Source: ZC4RG20 sp963702105 (lineage in GTDB: Bacteria; Pseudomonadota; Gammaproteobacteria; Steroidobacterales; Rariloculaceae). Taken from it: 64,000 bases of DNA. The stretch is taken from the NCBI GenBank assembly GCA_963702105.1, contig OY969712.1, positions 1,984,001 to 2,048,000 of the forward strand, in the 5' to 3' direction. Position numbers and translations under genes: made by a program. Below, piece after piece: positions 31,843-39,318 of the stretch. The notes beneath the pieces were generated by a model. It was not told the origin of the DNA. It worked only from the letters and a program-made list of their open reading frames with translations, and ran no database searches. The first letter of the stretch is position 1. Each line of letters begins with the position of its first letter.

Positions 31843-31864
31843 GGCCGAACCATACGGTCCGGCC
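31843..31864 (-). promoter_or_regulatory. Hairpin in the acpP leader
   Basis: On the minus strand GGCCGGACC-GTAT-GGTTCGGCC forms a 9-bp stem with one G-U pair and a 4-base loop. It lies 28 bases upstream of the acpP ATG and is followed by A/T-rich sequence rather than a U-run. A TACAAT hexamer further upstream on the same strand could be a -10 for a separate acpP promoter, although the -35 is poor. The stem may be a 5'-end stabiliser or a weak attenuator. Confidence 0.4.
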
Positions 31865-31941
31865 GGGCGTGGCGTATTGTATTGGAATCATCTTCTCACG
31901 GCGACCACAATATTGGGCCCCGAAAGCGGTATCTCGCGGCC

Positions 31942-32712
31942 CTATTGCATGTACAAACCGCCGTTGACGTTCAACGTCTCCCCGGTCACGTAGTTGCCGG
32001 CGTCGGAGACGAGGAAGACCACGGCCGCGGCCACGTCCTCGGGCATGCCGAGGCGTCCGCTCGGGATCTGCTGGCGAAGCGCTTCGATTTGCGACTCCGT
32101 CAGCGCCCGCGTCATGTCGGTCTCGATGAAGCCCGGGGCCACGACGTTGACCGTAATGTTTCGGGAGGCGAGCTCGCGGGCCAGGGACTTCGAAAAGCCG
32201 ATCATGCCGGCCTTGGCCGCGGCATAGTTCGACTGCCCGGGGTTTCCGCTCAGCGCGACGACCGAGGCGATGTTGACGATGGCGCCGCGGCGGGCCTTGA
32301 CCATGCCGCGGACCGAAGCTCGGCAGACGCGGTACACCGAGGACAGGTTCGTCGCGATGACGGCGTCCCACTCCTCGGGTTTCATGCGCATGAGCAGGTT
32401 GTCGCGCGTGATGCCCGCGTTGTTGACGAGGATCGTCGGCGGGCCTTCGCGCTCGGCGAGCTCGGCGAACAGGCCTTCCACCGAAGCCTCGTCGTCCACG
32501 CGCAACACGGCGCCGCGGCCGGCGAGCTCGGCATCGCGAAAGCGCTGCGTGACGGCCTCGGCGCCCTCCTCGCTCGTGGCCGTGCCGACCACGGTCGCGC
32601 CCTGGCGCGCGAGCGCCTCGGCGATGGCGCGGCCGATGCCGCGCGAGGCGCCCGTCACGAGCGCGATGCGCCCGTCGATGCCGGGCCAGGGTTTGAGCGT
32701 CGAGAGGTCCAT
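31942..32712 (-). CDS. fabG: 3-oxoacyl-ACP reductase
   Basis: 256 residues. SDR motifs: ALVTGASRGIGRAIA, LVNNAGITRDNLLMRM, the catalytic serine/tyrosine/lysine in NIASVVAL...NYAAAKAGM, and VAPGFIETDMT. It reduces 3-oxoacyl-ACP with NADPH. The genes fabH and fabD usual upstream are replaced by a rhombosortase gene ten bases away. Confidence 0.96.
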   Translation of the reverse strand: MDLSTLKPWPGIDGRIALVTGASRGIGRAIAEALARQGATVVGTATSEEGAEAVTQRFRDAELAGRGAVLRVDDEASVEGLFAELAEREGPPTILVNNAGITRDNLLMRMKPEEWDAVIATNLSSVYRVCRASVRGMVKARRGAIVNIASVVALSGNPGQSNYAAAKAGMIGFSKSLARELASRNITVNVVAPGFIETDMTRALTESQIEALRQQIPSGRLGMPEDVAAAVVFLVSDAGNYVTGETLNVNGGLYMQ

Positions 32713-32722
32713 GGTCGGCGGA

Positions 32723-33406
32723 TTATAGCGACGCGATCCGGCGGCGGCGAACGGCCAGCAGACCCGCTCCGAACAACGTGCCGCCGACGGCGCCGTAGAA
32801 ATGAGCGGCCGTGATGACCGTGCCGCCCGTCGCGCTCTCCGAGAACGGCAGCGGCCCGACGAAATGCTCGAAGAGCAGCTTGCCCGCGATGCCGGCCGCG
32901 ATCGTGAGCGCGAACCCCCGGAATCGCTCGAGCAGCGCACAGGCGCCGGCTGCGAGCAGGCCGTGGAGCATGCCCGAGAGGCCGACGTACCAGAGCACGG
33001 CCGGACTCCCGAAATACAGACCCGCGTCGATGGCGACCAGGGACGCGAGCGCCGCGCCGCACCATTCGGCGGCCGAAAGGGCGTCGCCGACGATGAGGCG
33101 GATGAGCACGAGGGCGGTGCCGTCGAGCAGAAAATGTCCCGCGTTCAGGTGAACCAAGTGGCCCGTCAAGAGTCTCCATAGCTGGCCGGCCTCGATGCCG
33201 GCCCGGTCGTATCGCCCCCAGCGGCGCACGGGCTCGCCCCCGAGCGCGAGCGCGAGGCACAGGCCGAGGAGCACGAGCACCGGTACCCAGGGGTCGAGGC
33301 GGCGGCGGCCGGGCCTGTCGGCCTCGGCAGACAGGGTGTCGGAGCCGGCCTCACCCTTGTACCGTGCGCCCTCCGGGCCCGTACCGCGCAGTGGCTCTTG
33401 GTTCAC
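32723..33406 (-). CDS. rrtA: Rhombosortase
   Basis: 227 residues, a rhomboid-like integral membrane protease with about six membrane segments. Signature pieces are LWRLLTGHLVHLNAGHFLLDG, the serine loop YVGLSGMLHGLLAAG, and the final histidine in ITAAHFYGAVGGTLFG. This arrangement is that of RrtA, which processes GlyGly-CTERM proteins after type II secretion. The gsp genes are directly divergent, supporting the assignment. The long polar N-terminus before residue 40 may be trimmed if a later start is used. Confidence 0.85.
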   Translation of the reverse strand: MNQEPLRGTGPEGARYKGEAGSDTLSAEADRPGRRRLDPWVPVLVLLGLCLALALGGEPVRRWGRYDRAGIEAGQLWRLLTGHLVHLNAGHFLLDGTALVLIRLIVGDALSAAEWCGAALASLVAIDAGLYFGSPAVLWYVGLSGMLHGLLAAGACALLERFRGFALTIAAGIAGKLLFEHFVGPLPFSESATGGTVITAAHFYGAVGGTLFGAGLLAVRRRRIASL

Positions 33407-33484
33407 GTAGAGGCTTCGATGGTTGTGATATCTTCCGCGATGGCGCCCCGAAAAGGGGCGCCCGGCACGACAAAAGGTAGTGGC

Positions 33485-33934
33485 ATGCGAGTCAGCAAAT
33501 CAACTTCGGCAGCGGCGCTTCAAAGGGGCTTCACGCTGCTCGAGATCATGATCGTCGTCGTGATCATCGGCCTGCTCGCCGCCATCGTGGGCCCCCAGCT
33601 CTTCGGTGACGTTGACAAGGCGCGCGTGAGCCGCGCGAAGTCCGACCTCCAGGGCATCGAGACGGCCCTGAACCTTTACCGTCTCGACAACTTCAAGTAC
33701 CCGACGACCGACCAGGGGCTCGAGGTCCTCGTCAAGAATCCCGGCGAGGCCGTGGCCCCGAACTGGAAGACGGGCGGCTACTTGAAGAAGGTGCCCGTGG
33801 ACCCCTGGGGCCGGCCGTACCGCTACGAGAGCCCGGGTCAGCACGGCGAGGTCGACATCTTCACTTACGGCGCGGACGGACAGGAAGGTGGCGACGGTGT
33901 GGATGCCGACATCGGCAACTGGGACCTCAACTAG
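33485..33934 (+). CDS. gspG: Major type II pseudopilin GspG
   Basis: 149 residues from ATG 33485 with AAAGG upstream. The prepilin signature RGFTLLEIMIVVVIIGLL has the G-F cleavage and Glu at +5. The C-terminal half shows PTTDQGLEVLVKNP, VPVDPWGRPYRYESPG and ADGQEGGDGVDADIGNWDLN; the last contains the calcium-binding loop of GspG. It forms the pseudopilus core of the type II system. GspC-F are not in the window. Confidence 0.95.
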   Translation: MRVSKSTSAAALQRGFTLLEIMIVVVIIGLLAAIVGPQLFGDVDKARVSRAKSDLQGIETALNLYRLDNFKYPTTDQGLEVLVKNPGEAVAPNWKTGGYLKKVPVDPWGRPYRYESPGQHGEVDIFTYGADGQEGGDGVDADIGNWDLN

Positions 33935-34580
33935 CAGCGGGGGCCTTCGGCGCGGGCAGCGCGGCTTCTCGCTCCTCGAGCTGCTCATCGTCGTCACGAT
34001 CATCGGCATCTTCGCCGGGATGGCGGTCCTCTCGCTCGGCGTGCTCGGCAACGACCGGCAGATAGAGCACGAGGCGCTGCGCCTCAAGAGTCTCATCGAT
34101 CTCGTGCACGAGCAGGCCGTCATGCAGTCGCGCGACTACGGCGTGCTGTTCACGGAAGACGGCTACCGCTTCTACGTCTACGATTACGACGAGATGAAGT
34201 GGGTGGACCCGCCGGACGGAGACATCCTCGGCCCCCACTCGCTGCAGCAGCCGCTCGGCATGTCGCTCAAGCTCGAGGAACGCAAGCTCGTGCTCGATAC
34301 CGCCGGCCCATCGGCCGGCAATGCCGCGGGCGCGTCGGGCTCCCCGCTCGGCGTCCTACCCAACGCCAAAAGCGACGGCAGGGCCGAACGCCGAATCGCG
34401 GGTACGACCAAGGACGCGCTGAAGCAGCCCGAGCCCCAGGTCGTGATCCTCTCGAGCGGCGAGATGACGCCGTTCGAAGCCGACATCTATCGCGACGTCG
34501 CGGGCGGGCGGTTCGAGCTGAAGGGCGGCTTCGACGGCAAGATCGAGATCAAGCAGGATGGCTTCGACAAGCCCAGCTGA
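33903..34580 (+). CDS. gspH: Minor pseudopilin GspH
   Basis: 225 residues. Prepilin signature RGFSLLELLIVVTIIGIFAG at residues about 22-41. The C-terminal domain has WVDPPDGDILGPHSLQQPLG and PQVVILSSGEMTPFEADIY, typical of GspH. ATG 33903 overlaps the end of gspG by 32 bases; two upstream GTG codons are also in frame. A 55-residue linker (GPSAGNAAGASGSPLG...) makes it longer than E. coli GspH. Confidence 0.88.
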   Translation: MPTSATGTSTSSGGLRRGQRGFSLLELLIVVTIIGIFAGMAVLSLGVLGNDRQIEHEALRLKSLIDLVHEQAVMQSRDYGVLFTEDGYRFYVYDYDEMKWVDPPDGDILGPHSLQQPLGMSLKLEERKLVLDTAGPSAGNAAGASGSPLGVLPNAKSDGRAERRIAGTTKDALKQPEPQVVILSSGEMTPFEADIYRDVAGGRFELKGGFDGKIEIKQDGFDKPS

Positions 34581-34683
34581 CAGGCCCGCAGGGCCCTCCT
34601 CCGGCCCCGCCCGCAGAGGTATGGCGGGCGCACGCTCGCGTGCGGGAAGCGCGGGTCGAAGCGGAGGCGGTGCCTGCCGACGC

Positions 34684-35116
34684 ATGCGCGGTTTCACGCT
34701 CATCGAGGCCATGGTCGCGCTCGCGATCGTCGCGCTCGGCATGATCGCCGTATTCATGCAGCTCGGCCGCTACGCCGAGAGCGCGATCCACATCGAGACC
34801 AAGACGCTCGCGAGCTGGATCGCGACGAACCGCATCACCGAGCTCAGCGTCGCGAGCACGTGGCCCGCACTCGGCAAGGACCAGGACGACGTCGATTTCG
34901 CGGGCCGCATGTGGCACCTGCGCATCGAGGTCGAGAAGACGCCCGTAGACAACCTTCGCCGCGTCGACGTTCTCGGTCTCGCTGGCGGATACCCCGGATG
35001 CGGTCGTGGACAAGGTCTCGGGGTTCATCGAGCCGCCGGTGCCGCGCGGCTTCGGTCAGGTGCACTGGCTCACGGCCGGCCGCGCCCAGCCGGGGGCGCA
35101 GGGGACGCGCAAGTGA
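34684..35116 (+). pseudogene. gspI: Minor pseudopilin GspI with a one-base insertion
   Basis: Starts MRGFTLIEAMVALAIVALGM (ATG 34684; ATG 34621 would add a 21-residue leader). The frame is normal through EKTPVDNLRRVDV. At 34970-34971 one T too many shifts the frame: removing it gives VSVSLADTPDAVVDKVSG..., a normal GspI tail ending in TGA 35114-35116, which overlaps the gspJ GTG as GTGA. As written, the frame runs on without a stop and joins gspJ. The intact downstream start-stop coupling shows the ancestral gene ended here. Sequencing or assembly error is the simplest cause; real mutation is possible. Confidence 0.8.
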
Positions 35117-35850
35117 ACGGCGCGCGGGAACTGCGCGGCGCACTGGGTGGCGACCTGCGTCGCGAACCGCTCGGCGAACTGCGCGGCGAATCGTGCGGCG
35201 GATCGTGCGCGGGCGAACCCGGCAAGGAGCGCGATCGAGCCCGGAGCCGGGAGCGCGGCTTCACGCTCATCGAGATGCTCGTCGCGATGGCCATCGTGGC
35301 CGTCATCGGCATCATGGCGCTCGGCGGGCTCAACACGGTCATCAAGGAGCGCGACACCGCGAAGGCACATGCCGAGCGCTGGCGCGAGATCCAGTTCGCG
35401 ATGCGGATGATCGAGCAGGACCTTTCCGAGATTCATCCGCGGCCCACGCGCGACGAGCTCGGCGAGGCCGTCGAGCCGGCCGTGCTCTCGAATCCCGACG
35501 CGCAGTACGCACTCGAGTTCAGCCGCGGCGGCTGGACGAACCCGGCCGGCTTCAAGCGCGGCAGCGTGCTGCGTGTGGCGTATGCGCTCAAGGGAGATAC
35601 GCTCGAGCGGGTCTACTGGCCGGTCATGGACCGCACGCTCGCGACGCCGCCCGTGACCGAGGACCTGTTGACGGGCGTGGACAGCCTCGAGATCCGCTTC
35701 CTGGACCCGAACGGCGAATGGCAGGCGCAGTGGCCGGCCGTCGGCGCTTCGGGACCCGAGGCGCTCGTCTCGCGGCCGCGCGCGATCGAGATTACGCTCG
35801 ACCTGCACGGTTTCGGGACGATTCGGCGCCTCGTGGAGACGAGCAGCTGA
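35113..35850 (+). CDS. gspJ: Minor pseudopilin GspJ
   Basis: 245 residues from GTG 35113, overlapping the repaired end of gspI. The prepilin signature RGFTLIEMLVAMAIVAVIGI begins only at about residue 51, so the leader is long and rich in repeated ELRG/GEL and G/R residues; no nearer start is visible. The mature part has AERWREIQFAMRMIEQDLSE, EFSRGGWTNPAGFKRGSVLR and SLEIRFLDPNGEWQAQWP, all typical of GspJ. It caps the pseudopilus with GspI and GspK. Confidence 0.88.
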   Translation: MNGARELRGALGGDLRREPLGELRGESCGGSCAGEPGKERDRARSRERGFTLIEMLVAMAIVAVIGIMALGGLNTVIKERDTAKAHAERWREIQFAMRMIEQDLSEIHPRPTRDELGEAVEPAVLSNPDAQYALEFSRGGWTNPAGFKRGSVLRVAYALKGDTLERVYWPVMDRTLATPPVTEDLLTGVDSLEIRFLDPNGEWQAQWPAVGASGPEALVSRPRAIEITLDLHGFGTIRRLVETSS

Positions 35851-36776
35851 TGCGCGGGCCGCGCCGACAACGCGGGGTCGCGGTGCTGACCGCGATGCTC
35901 GTCGTCGCGATCGGCACGATGATCGCGGCGAATCTTTTGTGGGACGCGACGCTCGACCAGCGGCGCACGGCGGCGGCGCTCGCGGCCGACCAAGGCCTCA
36001 TGTACGTGCAGGGCGCCGAGGCCTGGATCGGCGACATCCTGCGGCAGGACCTCGTGAAATCGCCGGACAGCGATAACCTCGGCGAGGACTGGGCGACGCA
36101 GCTGCCGCCGCTGCCGATCGACGGCGGCACCATCAGCGGGCGCGTCGAGGACCTGCAGGGCCGCTTCAACCTCAACAACCTCGTCGGGGCCGACGGCAAG
36201 GAGGACCCGCTCGAGGTCGCCCAGTTTCAGCGGCTGCTCATGCTCGTCGGCCTCGATCCGGGTCTCGCCGGCGCGGTCGTGGATTGGCTCGATCCGGACT
36301 CCGACGCGCACTTCCCGACCGGCGGCGAGGACGGCGTTTACGCAGACGCGAACCCGCCGTACCGGACGCCGAACACGATGATCACGACGCCGACCGAGCT
36401 CATGGCCGTGCAGGGCTTCGACAAGGACAGCTACGCGAAGCTCGCGCCTTACGTCACGGCCCTGCCGCGCGGCACGAAACTCAACGTCAATACGGCCTCC
36501 AACGTCGTTCTGGCCTCGCTCTCGGATACACTCGACATCGCTACGGCGGACTCGCTCGTCCAGGAACGGGCCGACACGGGCTTTACCGACATCAACGGGG
36601 CCTTTCAGGGCCTCGTCGAACCTGAAGTACTGCAGCGCATCGACGGCGTCACGGAGCACTTCATGCTGACGGCGACGATCGCGCTCGGAGATACACGAAT
36701 GACGTTTCACTCGGTGCTGCAGCGCGACCCCAGCGGGCTCACGCGCACCCTGTTCCGCAGCTTCGGAACCGAATGA
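35850..36776 (+). CDS. gspK: Minor pseudopilin GspK
   Basis: 308 residues; ATG 35850 begins in the gspJ stop (TGATG). The start GVAVLTAMLVVAIGTMIAAN lacks the Glu at +5, as GspK does. It has GRFNLNNLVG, VVDWLDPDSD, TKLNVNTASNVVLASLSDTL and TGFTDINGAFQG, the helix-hairpin region of the family. It sits at the pseudopilus tip. Confidence 0.92.
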   Translation: MRGPRRQRGVAVLTAMLVVAIGTMIAANLLWDATLDQRRTAAALAADQGLMYVQGAEAWIGDILRQDLVKSPDSDNLGEDWATQLPPLPIDGGTISGRVEDLQGRFNLNNLVGADGKEDPLEVAQFQRLLMLVGLDPGLAGAVVDWLDPDSDAHFPTGGEDGVYADANPPYRTPNTMITTPTELMAVQGFDKDSYAKLAPYVTALPRGTKLNVNTASNVVLASLSDTLDIATADSLVQERADTGFTDINGAFQGLVEPEVLQRIDGVTEHFMLTATIALGDTRMTFHSVLQRDPSGLTRTLFRSFGTE

Positions 36777-38008
36777 CCGTGGAGTTTCTGATCCTGCGAC
36801 TCGACGAGGACGCCGCGGCGGCCCGCTGGGCCGTGTTCGACGCGGACGGCCGCCTCATGTCGCCGCCCGCGGCGGGGCCGCTCGCGGGCGCCGTCGAGCC
36901 GGCACGAGGGCGCAAGGTCGTCGTGCTCGTGCCGGGTCTCGACGTGATATCGACCGAGACCGCGCTGCCGAATCTCGGCGCGGCGCGGCTTCGCAAGATG
37001 CTGCCCTACTCGCTCGAGGATGCGCTGGCCGAGGACGTAGACAATCTCTTTTTTGCCGTCGGCCCGCGCGGCCCCGAAGGCGCGGTCGCGGTCGCCGTCG
37101 TCGCCCGCGAGCGCCTCGAGCGCTGGCTCGCGGCCCTCGCGGATGCGGGACTGACGCCGCAGGCCGTCTATGCCGACACCGACGGCGTGCCGGACACGCC
37201 CGGCACGCTCACGCTGTTGATGGAAGGCGAAAGGATCTACGGACGTGCTCCGGGCCGCCCGCCCTTCGTCTTCGAAGGTCTGCCGCTCGCGGGGCTGCTC
37301 GACGCGCTCGAGGCCGACGAGAAGACGTCCGGGTACGGCCACCTCGTCGTCTATCTCGACGCCGAGGCACAGCAGCGGCACGAGCGCGACCTGCGGGCCC
37401 TGCCCGATCGCGTCTCGAGCACCGACGTGAAGCTCATGGCCGACAGCGCCTGGTGCCGCCTCGCCTCGACACTGACGCACAGCCCCGGCATCAACCTGCT
37501 GCAGGGCCCGTACGCGCCGAAGTCCAATTGGGCGGCCGTCGTGCGGCCCTGGCGGTTCGCCGCCGTGCTCGCGCTTGCAGCCTCCCTGCTCGGTTTTGTC
37601 GGCCTCGGCGCCGAGTACTTCGCGCTGCGCCACGAGGACGGCGCGCTGACGGCGAGGCTGGCCGCGGATTGCCGGCGCAGCGTCGGCACGGCCGAGCTCA
37701 GGCGCTGCGAGTCGGAGGTGAGGCGGCGGCTCGGCGCGAGCGCCGCGCCGGCCGGCGGCGACGCGCCGACCTTCCTCGGGACGCTCGCGGCCGTCGCCGC
37801 TTCCGAGAAACCGAAGAGCCGCATCGAGGCCCTGAGCTATCGCAACCAGGTGCTCGATCTGCAGCTCCTCGTGCCCGACGTCGCGGCGCTCAATGCGTTC
37901 GTCGAGGATGTGCAGCGTTCGAAGCGCTTCCAGGTCCGCATTCAGTCCACGAACCCGGGCAAGGAGGGTGTCGAGGGCCGTGTGCAGGTGTTGGGAGCCA
38001 ACCGATGA
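36773..38008 (+). CDS. gspL: Type II secretion protein GspL
   Basis: 411 residues; ATGA overlap with gspK. The cytoplasmic actin-like part includes VVVLVPGLDVISTE and LRKMLPYSLEDALAEDVDN, a linker, then one membrane segment FAAVLALAASLLGFVGLGA near residue 275 and a small periplasmic domain. It links the GspE ATPase to GspM. The order L-M-N follows. Confidence 0.88.
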   Translation: MTVEFLILRLDEDAAAARWAVFDADGRLMSPPAAGPLAGAVEPARGRKVVVLVPGLDVISTETALPNLGAARLRKMLPYSLEDALAEDVDNLFFAVGPRGPEGAVAVAVVARERLERWLAALADAGLTPQAVYADTDGVPDTPGTLTLLMEGERIYGRAPGRPPFVFEGLPLAGLLDALEADEKTSGYGHLVVYLDAEAQQRHERDLRALPDRVSSTDVKLMADSAWCRLASTLTHSPGINLLQGPYAPKSNWAAVVRPWRFAAVLALAASLLGFVGLGAEYFALRHEDGALTARLAADCRRSVGTAELRRCESEVRRRLGASAAPAGGDAPTFLGTLAAVAASEKPKSRIEALSYRNQVLDLQLLVPDVAALNAFVEDVQRSKRFQVRIQSTNPGKEGVEGRVQVLGANR

Positions 38009-38478
38009 AGGATTGGTTCATGAGCCGCGAGCCGCGCGAGCGCATCATGCTCGTCGTCGGGGTCCTCGCCGCGGCCGTCATCGTTTTCTACGGGCTGATC
38101 TTTCGACCGCTCGTGCGCGGTTCGGCCGAGCTGCATGCGAGCGTCGCGCAGAAGAGCTCGCTGCTCGTAGACGTGCAGCGCGCCGGAGCGCTCGCCCCGG
38201 CGAGCGCGCGCGGGCCGGCTCGAAGCGCGGCCGACTCCATGGTCGTGCTCGTCGACAAGACGTCGCGCCAGCACGGCCTCGCGAGCGCGTTCACGCATAC
38301 TCGGCCCGACGGCCAGGACGCCATCAACGTCACGTTTCAGAACGCCTCATTCGACGCGCTCGTCGCCTGGTTGCTCGCGCTCAAGTCCGAGTACGGCGTC
38401 GACGTCGAATCGGCCTCCTTCAATGGGACGGACAGCGTCGGGCTCGTGAGCGGCCAGGTGCTGCTCAAGAGGTCATGA
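38005..38478 (+). CDS. gspM: Type II secretion protein GspM
   Basis: 157 residues; ATGA overlap. N-terminal WFMSREPRERIMLVVGVLAA and a membrane segment, then a ferredoxin-like periplasmic part with GLASAFTHTRPDG and ASFDALVAWLLAL. This is the GspM pattern. It pairs with GspL in the inner-membrane platform. Confidence 0.86.
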   Translation: MKDWFMSREPRERIMLVVGVLAAAVIVFYGLIFRPLVRGSAELHASVAQKSSLLVDVQRAGALAPASARGPARSAADSMVVLVDKTSRQHGLASAFTHTRPDGQDAINVTFQNASFDALVAWLLALKSEYGVDVESASFNGTDSVGLVSGQVLLKRS

Positions 38479-39266
38479 CCGTGCCGGGAAGGCTCGCATG
38501 GGTGGCGCTCGGCGTCGGCGCTTATCTCGTTTTCCTCGCGGCTGCCTTTCCGGCCGCGACGGCTTACCGGTACTTCGAGCCCGCCGTCATGCATCTTGCC
38601 GGCCGCGATCCCGCGGAGCTGAGGCTCACGGGTGTCGAGGGCACGCTGTGGGCGGGCCGCGCGGCCCTCGGCTCCGCCGGCGGATTCGCCCTGCACGACA
38701 TCCGCTGGGACCTCAGCGTGCCGAAGCTGCTGACCGGCCGCCTCGCGGGCCGCGTGCAGGCCGGCCTGCCGGACGGTTTCGTCTCCGCGGACGTGAGCGC
38801 CTCGCCGCACCGCGTCGATCTGCGCGGCGTGCGCGCCAGCACGAGCCTGCCGTCCCTCGATGCGCTTTTGCCCCTCAAAGGCATGCGCGGCCTCGTGAGC
38901 CTCACGCTCGACCGCGCACGTCTAGAGGACGGCCGCCCGACGGCCGTCGTCGGCCAGGCGCGCGTCGCCGAGCTCGCGGTGCCACCGCTCATGCCGGGCG
39001 CCGGCACCGCCCCCATCGCTCTCGGCAACTACGAGATGGTGTTCAAGGACACGGACGGCAAGGGCATCTCCGCCGCCTTCCAGGATAAGGGCGGGCCGCT
39101 CGAGGTCTCCGGGACGCTCACGCTCGATAGCCAATACAAGTACACGCTCGCCGGCTACGCGGCGCCGCGCGCGGACGCCCCGAAAGAGCTGGTGCAGGGC
39201 CTTACGCTCATGAGCGAGCCGGACGCGCAGGGCCGGAGGCGCTTCTCTCTGAACGGCTCGCTCTAA
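38475..39266 (+). CDS. gspN: Type II secretion protein GspN
   Basis: 263 residues; ATGA overlap. It starts with a membrane segment (WVALGVGAYLVFLAAAFPAA) and has LRLTGVEGTLWAGRAALG and LHDIRWDLSVPKLLTGRLAG, the GspN core. Its C-terminal LTLMSEPDAQGRRRF is typical too. The accessory inner-membrane subunit is lacking in some systems. The TAA stop immediately precedes the dispersed palindrome. Confidence 0.85.
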   Translation: MTVPGRLAWVALGVGAYLVFLAAAFPAATAYRYFEPAVMHLAGRDPAELRLTGVEGTLWAGRAALGSAGGFALHDIRWDLSVPKLLTGRLAGRVQAGLPDGFVSADVSASPHRVDLRGVRASTSLPSLDALLPLKGMRGLVSLTLDRARLEDGRPTAVVGQARVAELAVPPLMPGAGTAPIALGNYEMVFKDTDGKGISAAFQDKGGPLEVSGTLTLDSQYKYTLAGYAAPRADAPKELVQGLTLMSEPDAQGRRRFSLNGSL

Positions 39267-39318
39267 AAAGGGGTCAGAGCCCTTTTTCGTCACCGAAATA
39301 GGGCTCTGACCCCTTTCT
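39265..39318. repeat. Two head-to-head copies of the dispersed GGG-TCAGAG-CCC palindrome
   Basis: Copy one is AAAAAGGG (39265-39272), loop GTCAGAG, CCCTTTTT (39280-39287), a perfect 8-bp stem. Copy two, from 39295, is GAAATAGGG, loop CTCTGAC, then CCCTTTCTT, with slightly imperfect arms. They lie between gspN and the helicase gene. The helicase reads through copy two as KGSEPYF and stops in copy one. The element is therefore a mobile or amplified terminator-like repeat. Confidence 0.8.

Noticed and set aside
34558..35850. A single 430-residue GspI-GspJ fusion protein
   Set aside because: The linking part is out-of-frame sequence; removing one T restores normal GspI and the gspJ GTGA start.
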